Shown: positions 54,501 through 63,456, numbered from the stretch's first letter. The stretch: 64,000 nucleotides of DNA from QPIN01 sp965224575 (GCA_965224575.1 CBDCZQ010000001.1:186001-250000); one strand, 5' to 3'. Notes: a model not told the origin generated them from the letters alone. Translations and numbers: made by a program.

Positions 54501-57500
54501 TTTTAGCGACTTTGGCGCAAGCAAGCTACCAGATTACAGATCTTGCGATTAGTAACATCAGTATTGTGGGGAAAACAGAATTTAATACCCATTTGGCTTT
54601 TGGGATGGCTAAAGAATTTGCACCCTTGATACCCTTATTTAATCGTGCCCTTAATGATATTAGTAAAGAGAAGCGGCAAAAAATTAAAAAACGCTGGATT
54701 GGTGATGTTTCTTTTGGCCAAGAACAGGTTGATATAAATTTAACAAAACAAGAAAAACAATGGATTAAATCTCACCCAACGGTCAGCGTTGCAAGTGAAG
54801 AAGGCTGGCCACCTTTTGATTTCTCTGTAAATGGTAAAGCGCAAGGCTATTCTATAGAGATAATGAAGCTGGTTGCGCAGAAAACTGGGCTAAAACTTGA
54901 ATTTATTAATGGTTATATTTGGGATGAGTTGTTACAGAAGACGAAAGAAGGTGAGATTGATGTTTTACCCGCGATATGGAAGACAGCAGATCATGAGAAA
55001 TATTTAAATTACACTCATTCATACTACACAAACAAATACGCGTTAATAGTACGAAAAGGTAGCTCTTTCTCTTCACTGGACGATCTTAATGGACGAATTC
55101 TAGCCGTCGTGAAGGGATCTGCATTTAATAATATTATTAAACAACGTTATCCAGAAATTCGTTTGCAGGAAGTTGATGATGATAATCAGGCGTTAGTGAG
55201 TTTAGACTTGGGTAAGTCCGATGCATATATAGGTTCAATGGCGGTGGCTAATTATATTATTCAGGATAACGCTATTCTTGATTTACAGATTGTAAATTCC
55301 AATGTGTTTTCTGAGCCACACTATACAGGTTCAATACACATGGCAACATCTAAACATAATCGGATTCTTGCCAGTATTTTACAAAAAGGACTCAATGCAA
55401 TTGATGTGAATGAAAACCATGCATTACAAAGTCGATGGATATTGAATGCTGATCCTGTTTTGTCTGGGGCAGAACGGCACCCTGAAAATAAATTATGGCT
55501 CTGGCTATGGATAGCCGTTATCTTTATTATTCTTTTAATCGTAACGTTACTCATTCTTACGCGGAGGATACCTGATAACGTGCTGGTACAGTATTTTGGT
55601 TCAGGTGGTTTTCGCTTACCCGCGTTGGTTGTTGTGATTTTAATCGTTATTCTTACTGGTATAACGATTAACTATACATTGCGACAAAATCGTCTTGAAA
55701 CACTGTCACAAATGCAAGAAAATCTAACAGTTACATTACACAGTGTTGTTCAGCAGATGGATAACTGGATGGAAGAACGATTTGATTTTTTGAACCAACT
55801 GGGAATGAATTCGGAGTTGGTTGATATAAGTGAACGGCTATTAAAGTTAAACGCTAATTCAGATACAATAAAAACTAGTATTGAACTTACCGAGCTACGT
55901 CAATTTTTTACCCAATGGGAGAAAAAATTTGGCCGAACAGGTTTTTTTGTGATTAATCCACAAATGATTAATATTGCCTCTGCACGTGATAGTAACCTAG
56001 GTATCCGTAACCTGATTGCCGAACAACGTCCCGATTTATTGAAAAAAGCGTTTAATGGTGAAGCTGTTTTTATTCCACCGATTGTATCTGATATAAACAA
56101 GGATGATTCAGAAGCAACAGAAAGCTGCGGTCAACAATGCAGGAATATGTTTTTTGCTGTGCCCATCAGAAACAGCAATAATGATGTTATTGCTGTGTTG
56201 ACCCAGAGATTGGCTCTTGATAATGATTTATCCAGTATTTTTCGTTTTGGCCGGATGGGAAATAGTGGTGAAAGTTACGCTTTTGATGAAACGGGTTTAT
56301 TAGCTTCAGAGAGTCGCTTTCGAGGAGATTTATTAAAAGCAGGCGTGCTACAGCAAGAACAACATGAGATAGGAACGATTGAAATTCGTGATCCAGGTGG
56401 TAATTTATTATTAGGACATCAACCATTAAAGGATAAAAGGCAGGCTTTGACGAAAATGGCAGATATGCTTATTAATCTAAGTAAAAAGGGGGCTGGTAAA
56501 CACCATAGTAAATTATATAGTAATGTTGATGGTTATAACGATTATCGTGGTGTTCCTGTCTTTGGTGTTGGACTATGGGACTATGAATTAGGCATTGGTA
56601 TTACAAGTGAAATTGACGAAGAGGAGGCGTTAGCAGGTTTTTACCGATTACAAACCAGTTTATTGGCCATTGCCGGGATACTGTTATTGCTTTTTATAAG
56701 TGCAATTGTTTTTACACTTTCCTTGGCTGGTCGTGCAGGACATATTATGAAGCGTTCCCGGAGTGAACTGGAACTGCTGGTTGATGATAGAACGCGTGAG
56801 CTAAAGAGTTCTCAAAAAAGCTTGCTTGCTTCTAGTGTTCAGTTAAAGGAGGCAAAAGAGGAGGCTGATGCAGCCAATTATGCAAAATCTGAATTTCTGG
56901 CCAATATGAGCCATGAAATCCGTACCCCGATGAATGCCATTATCGGGTTTGCAGAATTATTAGATGAACAAGTTGAAAACCCAAAACATAAATCATTTGT
57001 TAAAACTATACGATCGGCAGGACATAATTTATTAACCTTAATTAATGATATTTTAGATTTATCCAAAATAGAAGCGGGAAAGTTTGAGATTGAAAAAACA
57101 GCATGTAATCCACATGATGTTTTCTCTGAATTAAGTGCTGTTTTCTCCCTGAAAATGGATGAAAAAGGACTGAAATTTATCATGGAAATTGATCCTGATA
57201 TTCCCAAAAGTTTGATGCTGGATTCGGTGCGATTACGCCAAGTGTTATTAAATTTAATAGGTAATGCTGTTAAATTTACTGATAATGGGTTTGTTCGTTT
57301 AAAAGCATATACGAATAATGAAGATAAAATCAAAAGTAAATTAGATTTATTAATTGATATTGAAGACTCTGGGATTGGTATTTCTGAAGATCAGGTAGGA
57401 AAAGTTTTTCAGGAGTTTGAACAAACCAGTGGGCAAAACCAAAGAAAATATGGAGGAACAGGGTTAGGTTTGTCGATAAGTCAGCGCTTGACTGCTTTAA

Positions 57501-58318
57501 TGGGAGGTAAAATTTCATTACAGAGTGAGCGAGGGACTGGCTCTACTTTTACTGTGACTTTATATAATGTTGATGTTTCCGCATTAACTGCCGAGGTTGA
57601 TGAAGAGAGTCTGTTTCAGACACAAATTGAATTCCACCCCTGCTCAATCCTAATTGTTGATGATGTCGCAGATAATAGAGATTTGCTACTTGCCTTCTTT
57701 GCTGACACTAAAATAAAGATTACAGAAGCAGAAAATGGTTTAGAAGCGGTAAACTTTGCCAAGCAACAGGACTTTGACCTTATCCTGATGGATATTCGTA
57801 TGCCCGTGATGGATGGATACCAAGCAGCAAAAGAGATTAAAGTCTTTTCAAAAGTCCCTATTGTTGCGTTAACCGCGTCCGTAATGCAGAATCAATTTGA
57901 ACAATCAAATAGAGAAAATTTTGAAGCGTATTTGAGAAAACCCGTTTTAAAGGTTGAGTTAACCAACGAGTTACGCAATTTTCTTGCGTTTGATGAAATA
58001 GTAAAAAAAGAGGATAAACAACAGGCTTTGCTATTAAATGATGCAGAGCTTGAATGCTTACCTTCAGCCTTAGAAGAGCTAAAAGCGCTACTTGAACATT
58101 GTAAGTCTGCTTTAGAAAATCACAATATGTCATTGAATAAAAAATTTGCTGAGTCAGTGACAGAAATTACAAATCATTATTCTATTTCTGCAATAAGTGA
58201 TTATGCAGAAAAGTTAAATAATGCCATAGATAGTTTTGATATTTTAGTTATAGAACAATTATTAAGTAATTACATTGACTTGATTGAAAGACTCGAACGG
58301 ATAAATAAAAATGTTTGA
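51506..58318 (+). CDS. Giant hybrid histidine kinase: NMT1-like + 4 SBP_bac_3 + Cache-like + HisKA/HATPase/REC + C-terminal helical domain
   Basis: 2270 residues. N-terminal signal to about 40; NMT1/THI5-like domain about 43-330 (SIQLKWEHSFQFAGYYAAIE). Then four BvgS-type periplasmic domains starting near 345, 590, 836 and 1079, each opened by L(S/T)xxEQxWLxxHP. Helices lie near 1330-1352 and 1371-1392. A second extracytoplasmic, dCache-like region (about 1395-1715) and a helix near 1719-1741 follow. The cytoplasmic part has HisKA with His1803 (MSHEIRTP), HATPase (NLIGNAVKF, DSGIGIS, GGTGLGLSI), and a receiver with Asp2096 in MDIRMP. A C-terminal helical domain lacks the classic HPt motif. 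Partner regulators are probably the HD-GYP proteins. No Shine-Dalgarno is evident. Confidence 0.93.
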   Translation: MKQHLLYQFIAKVISLRLISFHLQFFLASCFLLNSSPLSAATEKISIQLKWEHSFQFAGYYAAIEKGFYRDAGLEVKLKEIDFSKDYVEQVVSGESEYGISDSTLLVYHLQGKSVVLLNQFFQHSPLVFLSHRESGIISSYEMVGKTIAFNVKNKGDASLNALLINTLGDITKVHTIPVSQTLHQDFIDGKTDIVSAYSTSQPYLFKEQGVEVNIINPQSYGIDYYGDNLFTTKKELTEHPERVEKMRLATIKGWQYALAHPDKIIQLIRKQYAPAFSKAYLQYQARSTQQMILPELIELGSVDPKRYQRAAEDYKRLGFTNSTQIGNDFFYKLTENVQGDGSVKLTTQEQTWLIAHPVVSFGGLSDWAPFDFVGKKGVYGGFSNDYLKLITKKTGLKFNVLVDEWSKQLQKIKDKKIDLLASAYYTEERSQFVNYSSPYSEIVEYFFIRDDLNVKTLEDLNGKRVAIPKDYAQVNTIKKHFPKIKLVLVDGLDDAIDAVIQNQADMLYDGYTVLAYTLNKDGISSIIPFKSTRDIIRNSIHFISKKGAPELTSIIQKGLDAITEKEKQAIYNKWVGAKPQAQVEDKKIVLSKTEQKWLEDHPVIKLGAEANWPPFEFVGRTGKIQGFTAEVAQIIERRLGIKFEVISRFSWAETLEKMRNHEIDVVGGITKTKKRQQFLKFTKEYVSPPIAIYTRKNGIKVNHINDLINKTVAIENQFALHERLATEYPGIKLLPVTTTLDALTAVSYGNADAYVGNQGSANWLLSENTLTNLNISRVNPSEMDNKGHCFAVRKDWAVLQGILDKALASVSELEMSSIRHKWLGVGKSAVKRLSLSVEEQQWLDQHKTIRFTGDPSWLPFEAFDKKGNYIGIVAEYLKLIEKKLGIKVDKIPTKTWSESIKKIKQGKVDILSETTDSDLKSVLTFTQPYLSSSIVIVMKNNVGHIENIEQIKHKKIALIKDYGYVSTILKKYPDIAFTEVNSLHEGFEAVSIGKVDAILATLAQASYQITDLAISNISIVGKTEFNTHLAFGMAKEFAPLIPLFNRALNDISKEKRQKIKKRWIGDVSFGQEQVDINLTKQEKQWIKSHPTVSVASEEGWPPFDFSVNGKAQGYSIEIMKLVAQKTGLKLEFINGYIWDELLQKTKEGEIDVLPAIWKTADHEKYLNYTHSYYTNKYALIVRKGSSFSSLDDLNGRILAVVKGSAFNNIIKQRYPEIRLQEVDDDNQALVSLDLGKSDAYIGSMAVANYIIQDNAILDLQIVNSNVFSEPHYTGSIHMATSKHNRILASILQKGLNAIDVNENHALQSRWILNADPVLSGAERHPENKLWLWLWIAVIFIILLIVTLLILTRRIPDNVLVQYFGSGGFRLPALVVVILIVILTGITINYTLRQNRLETLSQMQENLTVTLHSVVQQMDNWMEERFDFLNQLGMNSELVDISERLLKLNANSDTIKTSIELTELRQFFTQWEKKFGRTGFFVINPQMINIASARDSNLGIRNLIAEQRPDLLKKAFNGEAVFIPPIVSDINKDDSEATESCGQQCRNMFFAVPIRNSNNDVIAVLTQRLALDNDLSSIFRFGRMGNSGESYAFDETGLLASESRFRGDLLKAGVLQQEQHEIGTIEIRDPGGNLLLGHQPLKDKRQALTKMADMLINLSKKGAGKHHSKLYSNVDGYNDYRGVPVFGVGLWDYELGIGITSEIDEEEALAGFYRLQTSLLAIAGILLLLFISAIVFTLSLAGRAGHIMKRSRSELELLVDDRTRELKSSQKSLLASSVQLKEAKEEADAANYAKSEFLANMSHEIRTPMNAIIGFAELLDEQVENPKHKSFVKTIRSAGHNLLTLINDILDLSKIEAGKFEIEKTACNPHDVFSELSAVFSLKMDEKGLKFIMEIDPDIPKSLMLDSVRLRQVLLNLIGNAVKFTDNGFVRLKAYTNNEDKIKSKLDLLIDIEDSGIGISEDQVGKVFQEFEQTSGQNQRKYGGTGLGLSISQRLTALMGGKISLQSERGTGSTFTVTLYNVDVSALTAEVDEESLFQTQIEFHPCSILIVDDVADNRDLLLAFFADTKIKITEAENGLEAVNFAKQQDFDLILMDIRMPVMDGYQAAKEIKVFSKVPIVALTASVMQNQFEQSNRENFEAYLRKPVLKVELTNELRNFLAFDEIVKKEDKQQALLLNDAELECLPSALEELKALLEHCKSALENHNMSLNKKFAESVTEITNHYSISAISDYAEKLNNAIDSFDILVIEQLLSNYIDLIERLERINKNV

Positions 58319-58368
58319 AGTAGCAGTAATTTATTAATAGTTTTAATAGCTGTCCCCGTATTTCCCAA

Positions 58369-58412
58369 CTTCTGCGTTTGCTATCGGAAAAAACAACTTG
58401 CTGAAAATTTTG
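58369..58412. repeat. Partial copy of the element found upstream of the formyl-THF cyclo-ligase gene
   Basis: CTTCTGCGTTTGCTATCGG followed by AAAAAACAACTTGCT matches 23909-23953 with a few substitutions and two one-base gaps. The outer inverted repeat of the first copy is not present. It lies in the 190-base gap between the giant kinase and the second HD-GYP gene. A truncated or diverged repeat copy is the simplest reading. Confidence 0.55.
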
Positions 58413-58508
58413 TAGCAATAACAGTGTGAATTATACAATGGTTATTCTTCAGAAAATAATGGTATGATCATCAATTGCTTACTTACCTATTTAATCTAAA
58501 TTAAGAAA

Positions 58509-59570
58509 ATGAAACATACGATAAAAATTTTGATTATTGATGATGTTTTAGACAATATTCAGGTTGCTATGAATATCTTAAAGGAAGGTGGCTATGATTT
58601 TTCTTATGCAACAAGCGGAAAAGAGGGCCTATCTTTGTTAAATCAAAAAAACGAGGCAAGCGAAATTGATTTAATACTGTTAGATATTATGATGCCTGAG
58701 GTGGATGGTTTTGAAGTTTGTAAACAAATTAAATTAAATTCAAAAACTAAAGATATTCCGATTATTTTTTTAACAGCAAAAATAGATGTAGATTCCCTTA
58801 GCCAAGGGTTTGCTCTTGGTGGGTCAGATTATATATATAAACCTTTTCATGCGGAGGAGTTGCTGGCTAGAGTCAAAATGCATATTCAGTTTTATCAGGC
58901 TAAAAAACAGCTTGAACAAAGCAATATGGTTTTAGGAAAGCAAATTATATTTCAGCACAAAAGATTATTATCTGAACTTGAAGATAATCAGAAAGAAATG
59001 ATCTGGATGTTGACTGAATTGATGGAGTCAACTTCAGATGAGACCGGCAAGCATATCAAACGAGTAGCTGAATCTTCTTCACTACTGGCACGTTATCACC
59101 CAACTTTAAATTCAGTTGATGAACAGACCCTGTATCATGCATCACCGATGCATGATATTGGTAAAATGACAGTACCTTATCAAATTCTTCATAAACCTGG
59201 GTCTTATAGCGAAAGTGAATTTAATTTAATGAAAGGACATACCACCAATGCTTATAATTTATTGGCAGGTTCAAAAAGAGCATTAATCAAAGCGGCGGCT
59301 ATTATTGCGCATGAACATCATGAAAAGTGGAATGGACAAGGCTATCCTAGGCAACTTAAAGGAACGGATATCCATATATACGGACGGATTGTTGCATTAG
59401 CTGATGTCTTTGATGCGTTAACTCACAAGCGATGCTATAAGGAGGCCTGGAGTATGGATAAAGCCGTTGAGTATATTCAAGAACATAGAAGTACACAGTT
59501 CGACCCAGAACTTGTAGATATTTTTATTGGGCATGTTGATGAATTTAAAGAAATTTCTCAATTATCTTGA
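58509..59570 (+). CDS. Response regulator with HD-GYP domain, copy B (probable c-di-GMP phosphodiesterase)
   Basis: 353 residues, colinear with copy A at 49.0 kb. Receiver domain with ILIIDDV, Asp59 in LLDIMMP, TAK and KPF. HD-GYP domain with TGKHIKRVAE, SPMHDIGKM (His215, Asp216), HHEKWNGQGYP and ALADVFDALTHKRCYKEAW. All catalytic residues are kept. The most divergent part is the linker (about 130-160). Its stop overlaps the TTG that opens the next frame, and kinase B follows, so this regulator and kinase B form an operon-like pair. It likely lowers c-di-GMP when phosphorylated. Confidence 0.92.
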   Translation: MKHTIKILIIDDVLDNIQVAMNILKEGGYDFSYATSGKEGLSLLNQKNEASEIDLILLDIMMPEVDGFEVCKQIKLNSKTKDIPIIFLTAKIDVDSLSQGFALGGSDYIYKPFHAEELLARVKMHIQFYQAKKQLEQSNMVLGKQIIFQHKRLLSELEDNQKEMIWMLTELMESTSDETGKHIKRVAESSSLLARYHPTLNSVDEQTLYHASPMHDIGKMTVPYQILHKPGSYSESEFNLMKGHTTNAYNLLAGSKRALIKAAAIIAHEHHEKWNGQGYPRQLKGTDIHIYGRIVALADVFDALTHKRCYKEAWSMDKAVEYIQEHRSTQFDPELVDIFIGHVDEFKEISQLS

Positions 59571-59644
59571 AATTTTATAATTCGGTGATTTCAAATGATA
59601 TTGGTATTATCTTGATTAATTCTCATCACTTTTATTTATTGACG

Positions 59645-62413
59645 ATGGTTTTTCGTTTTTTTTCTGCAATACTGCTTTTACTTTGTGTTTCCTATGTAGA
59701 AGCGGCTCAAGAACAAAAATCAGCGGAGCAATATTCTGTTTCTATACCTTTGTCAGATGAGGAGAGTAATTGGGTTAAGAATCATCCGATCATTAGATTT
59801 ACAGGTGATCCAAATTGGTTACCCTACGAAGCTTTTGATAAACAGGGGCACTATATAGGCATAGTTGCCGAACATTTAAACATTATTGAAAAGAAACTAG
59901 GCATTAAAGTTGAAATTATTCCTAGTAAAACATGGGCTGAATCAGTTACTAAAGTAAAAAAGGGTGAAATTGATGTGCTTTCTGAGACCAGTGACTCTGA
60001 TTTAAAATCACATTTAACTTTTACTAAACCCTATGTTTCAAGTCCTGTTGTTATTGTGATGAAAAATGATAAGGATTATATAGAAGATATTAATCAGATA
60101 AAAAATAGAAAGCTTGCCGTTATTAAGCAGTATGGTTATGTACCAGAAATTATTGCTAGTTATCCTGATATTAATTTTGAAATTGTTAATACAATACAAG
60201 AGGGCCTTACATCTGTATCAACAGGTAAGATAGATGGTCTTTTAGCTACATTAGCTCAGGCAAGTTATCACATGTCTGAGCTTGGAATAAACAATATTCG
60301 TATTGTTGGAAAAACCGAATTTAATACTAAATTGGCATTTGGTATGCGAGAAGAATTTGCACCGCTGGTACCCTTATTTAATCGAGCACTTGCCAGTATT
60401 AGTCAAAGTGAAAAACAAAGTATCCTCAATAAATGGGGAAAACATAAGTACGCAGCAAAGGTTGATTATGATTTACTTGCCAAAATAGCAGCTCTATTCT
60501 TTGCTATTTTATCGCTTATTCTTTATTGGAATAGGAAGCTAGCTAAAGAAATAAAACATAGAAAAGTTGTTGAGGCTCAAACCAAAATATTAATTGACAA
60601 TATTCCTCTACAAATTATTGTTACTTCCTTTGAGGGTAATATTTTGATGGCAAACCCTAAAGCTTTAAGTGATTATAAAATTCATAGGGATGAAATCGAT
60701 CAATATAATATTTCAGATTTTTATTACGATATCAATGATCGAAAGGTGATGGTGAAAGAACTTACCGAAAAAGGGAAAGTTGAGCAGAAAATTTTACGGT
60801 TTAAGGATCTTAATGGATCAGTTCGATCTATGATGTTATCTGTTATGCCCATTTCTTTTCAGCATAAAAAAGCATTGTTGACTATCGCTGTAGATATGAC
60901 AACCAGGCTTGAAACTGAAGCTGCTTTACAGCAAGCAAAAGAACATGCAGAGCGTGCAACGCGAGCAAAATCAGAATTTCTATCTAATATGAGTCATGAA
61001 ATTCGCACCCCAATGAATGCAATTATTGGGTTTACCGAACTACTCAACGATCAGGTCAAAGATCCAAAACTTAGAACCTTTGTCAAAACTATTCAATCAG
61101 CAGGTAATAATTTACTGACTCTAATTAATGATGTTTTAGATCTATCAAAAATAGAAGTTGGAAAGCTAAAGATTGAGAAGACAGCGTGTAATCCTCATGA
61201 TTTGTTTTCTGAGTTGGGTAATATTTTTATGCTGAAAATGCGTGAAAAAAATATTGATTTTATTCTTGATATAGATCCAGTTATACCGCAAAGTCTGCAA
61301 ATAGATGCGACTCGATTACGTCAGGTATTATTTAATTTAATTGGAAATGCTGTTAAGTTTACTGAGCAAGGCCATATTAGAGTGATTGCTCGTACTGCAA
61401 ATGAAAATAAAATTCGTAGCAAGCTGGAGCTGATAATAGATATAGAGGATACGGGTATTGGCATTTCAGAGGATCAACAAAAAATTGTTTTTAACGACTT
61501 TGAGCAATCTAGTGGGCAGGATATTAGAAAATATGGAGGTACTGGCTTAGGGTTGTCAATTAGTAAAAGATTAGTAAATTTAATGGGAGGGGAAATTACC
61601 CTTAAGAGTGAGCTGGGTAAAGGATCAACTTTTAGCATTAAACTAACAGATGTACATGTTGCACCTTTGGTTGTTGAGGTAGATAAGGAAAAATCAAGGC
61701 CGAATAGTTATATTAGCTTTCTTCCAGCAACAATTTTGATTGTAGATGATATTGCTGATAATCGTGATTTGTTATTAGCAAATTTTGCTGAAACGAATTT
61801 AAAAACAGAATTAGCGGAAAATGGCTTACAAGCAGTTAAATTGGCAAAAGAACAGCCTTTTGACCTTATTTTAATGGATATTCGTATGCCTGTGATGAAC
61901 GGTTATGAAGCAGCTCGTGAGATTAAGTTGTTTTCTGATGTACCAATTGTTGCCTTGACTGCTTCGGTCATGACTGATGAGTTTGAACGTTTAAAAAGTG
62001 AAAACTTTAGTGGGTATTTGAGAAAACCGGTGCTGAAGGTAGATTTAACTAGAGAATTATGTAAGTTTTTGCCTTTTGAAGAAAAGGCTAACGCTGATGA
62101 TACTGTATCAAAAGCACAGCTATTAGATTCAGAGAAAGAATATTTAGTCCCTGCATTAGAAAGACTAGAAAAAATGACCGAACAATGCTTTGATATTTCT
62201 AAAAACAACAATATTTCTGCAATTCAAATTTTTGCCGATATGGTTTTGGAAATTTCCCATCATTATCCTATTTCTGTTATTGCTGATTATGCAAAGCAAT
62301 TAAAGCATAATGCAGATAGTTTTGATATTGCTGCAATTAAACGATCTCTACGAGACTATCCACAATTAATTAGGCAACTAAAAGATTTAGGTGAAAAAGG
62401 AAAATCGAAATAA
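59645..62413 (+). CDS. Hybrid histidine kinase B: single SBP_bac_3 sensor, PAS-like, HisKA/HATPase/REC and C-terminal helical domain
   Basis: About 922 residues from ATG 59645, which gives a clear signal peptide (VFRFFSAILLLLCVSYVEA). The frame also opens at TTG 59567, overlapping the previous stop, and neither start has a strong ribosome binding site. One BvgS-type binding domain (about 35-268) contains RFTGDPNWLPYEAFDKQG. One membrane helix (about 277-296) follows, then a PAS-like domain (about 310-430). HisKA has His451, followed by HATPase, a receiver with Asp745, and a C-terminal helical domain like that of the giant kinase. Its binding domain is clearly closest to the third binding domain of the giant kinase. 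It probably controls the HD-GYP regulator just upstream. Confidence 0.92.
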   Translation: MVFRFFSAILLLLCVSYVEAAQEQKSAEQYSVSIPLSDEESNWVKNHPIIRFTGDPNWLPYEAFDKQGHYIGIVAEHLNIIEKKLGIKVEIIPSKTWAESVTKVKKGEIDVLSETSDSDLKSHLTFTKPYVSSPVVIVMKNDKDYIEDINQIKNRKLAVIKQYGYVPEIIASYPDINFEIVNTIQEGLTSVSTGKIDGLLATLAQASYHMSELGINNIRIVGKTEFNTKLAFGMREEFAPLVPLFNRALASISQSEKQSILNKWGKHKYAAKVDYDLLAKIAALFFAILSLILYWNRKLAKEIKHRKVVEAQTKILIDNIPLQIIVTSFEGNILMANPKALSDYKIHRDEIDQYNISDFYYDINDRKVMVKELTEKGKVEQKILRFKDLNGSVRSMMLSVMPISFQHKKALLTIAVDMTTRLETEAALQQAKEHAERATRAKSEFLSNMSHEIRTPMNAIIGFTELLNDQVKDPKLRTFVKTIQSAGNNLLTLINDVLDLSKIEVGKLKIEKTACNPHDLFSELGNIFMLKMREKNIDFILDIDPVIPQSLQIDATRLRQVLFNLIGNAVKFTEQGHIRVIARTANENKIRSKLELIIDIEDTGIGISEDQQKIVFNDFEQSSGQDIRKYGGTGLGLSISKRLVNLMGGEITLKSELGKGSTFSIKLTDVHVAPLVVEVDKEKSRPNSYISFLPATILIVDDIADNRDLLLANFAETNLKTELAENGLQAVKLAKEQPFDLILMDIRMPVMNGYEAAREIKLFSDVPIVALTASVMTDEFERLKSENFSGYLRKPVLKVDLTRELCKFLPFEEKANADDTVSKAQLLDSEKEYLVPALERLEKMTEQCFDISKNNNISAIQIFADMVLEISHHYPISVIADYAKQLKHNADSFDIAAIKRSLRDYPQLIRQLKDLGEKGKSK

Positions 62414-62436
62414 AATAAAATGGAACTTAACGGAAT

Positions 62437-63456
62437 ATGAAAAAGAGTGATTTTAACTATCATTTACCTGTAAACCTGATTGCCCAAAAACCATTAGAAG
62501 AACGAGTTGCAAGTCGGCTGTTGTGTTTGGATAAGATAACGGGCGCGATTAAAGATCGACAGTTTGTCGATTTTATTGATTTAGTCAATGACAAAGATTT
62601 ATTAATTTTAAATGATACAAAGGTTATTCCTGCACGTTTATATGGCAAGAAACAAACAGGGGGGAAATTAGAAATTCTGATTGAACGAGTTTTAGGTGAG
62701 TCCCATGCTGTTGCTCATATCCGCTCCAGTAAATCGCCTAAAGCAGGTTCAGTTATTGAGCTAGAAGAGGGTTTTAGTTGTTGTGTAACCGGTAGAGAAA
62801 ATGATTTGTTTTGCCTGGAGTTTTCGACTGATAAAACAATTCTGGAATTATTAGATCAAATTGGACATATTCCGTTACCTCCTTATATTACTCGTGAAGA
62901 TAATACAGATGATTTAACACGCTATCAAACCGTGTTTGCTAAACGAGCAGGAGCAGTAGCAGCACCTACTGCAGGCTTACATTTTGATCAGGCAACAATG
63001 GAAAAACTGGATCAAAAAGGTGTGACAAAAGCATTTGTTACTTTGCATGTAGGAAGCGGTACATTTCAACCCGTAAGAGTTGATGATTTGTCTGAGCATA
63101 TAATGCACAAGGAATATTATTCGGTTTCGCAGGATACGGTTGATGCAATAAAGAAAACCAGAGAAAAGGGTGGGCGAATTATAGCAATAGGTACAACCGC
63201 AGTTAGGGCGTTAGAGTCAGCTTCAATTAATGGACAGTTAAAAGCTGGATTTGGTGATACTGATTTGTTTATTACACCAGGCTATCAATTTAAGTCCGTG
63301 GATGCCATGTTAACCAATTTTCACCTTCCTGAGTCTACATTACTGATGCTGATTTCTGCATTTTCAGGATATCAACCCGTTATGCAAGCGTATCAACATG
63401 CTATAGACCAATCTTATCGTTTTTTTAGTTATGGTGATGCAATGTTTTTATCGTAG
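62437..63456 (+). CDS. queA: S-adenosylmethionine:tRNA ribosyltransferase-isomerase
   Basis: 339 residues, family length. It adds epoxycyclopentanediol to the tRNA wobble base to form epoxyqueuosine. Seen: MKKSDFNYHLPVNLIAQKP at the start; LLILNDTKVIPARLYG; GHIPLPPYITRED; RYQTVFAKRAGAVAAPTAGLHFD; LHVGSGTFQPVR; GTTAVRALESA; FITPGYQFKSVDAMLTNFHLPESTLLMLISAF (near the C-terminus). It starts 24 bases after kinase B but ends at a strong hairpin. The usual neighbour tgt is not present here. Confidence 0.97.
   Translation: MKKSDFNYHLPVNLIAQKPLEERVASRLLCLDKITGAIKDRQFVDFIDLVNDKDLLILNDTKVIPARLYGKKQTGGKLEILIERVLGESHAVAHIRSSKSPKAGSVIELEEGFSCCVTGRENDLFCLEFSTDKTILELLDQIGHIPLPPYITREDNTDDLTRYQTVFAKRAGAVAAPTAGLHFDQATMEKLDQKGVTKAFVTLHVGSGTFQPVRVDDLSEHIMHKEYYSVSQDTVDAIKKTREKGGRIIAIGTTAVRALESASINGQLKAGFGDTDLFITPGYQFKSVDAMLTNFHLPESTLLMLISAFSGYQPVMQAYQHAIDQSYRFFSYGDAMFLS

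Noticed and set aside
57958..58318. Classical HPt domain at the end of the giant kinase
   Set aside because: The HxLKG phospho-histidine motif is absent, so I describe it only as a conserved helical domain.
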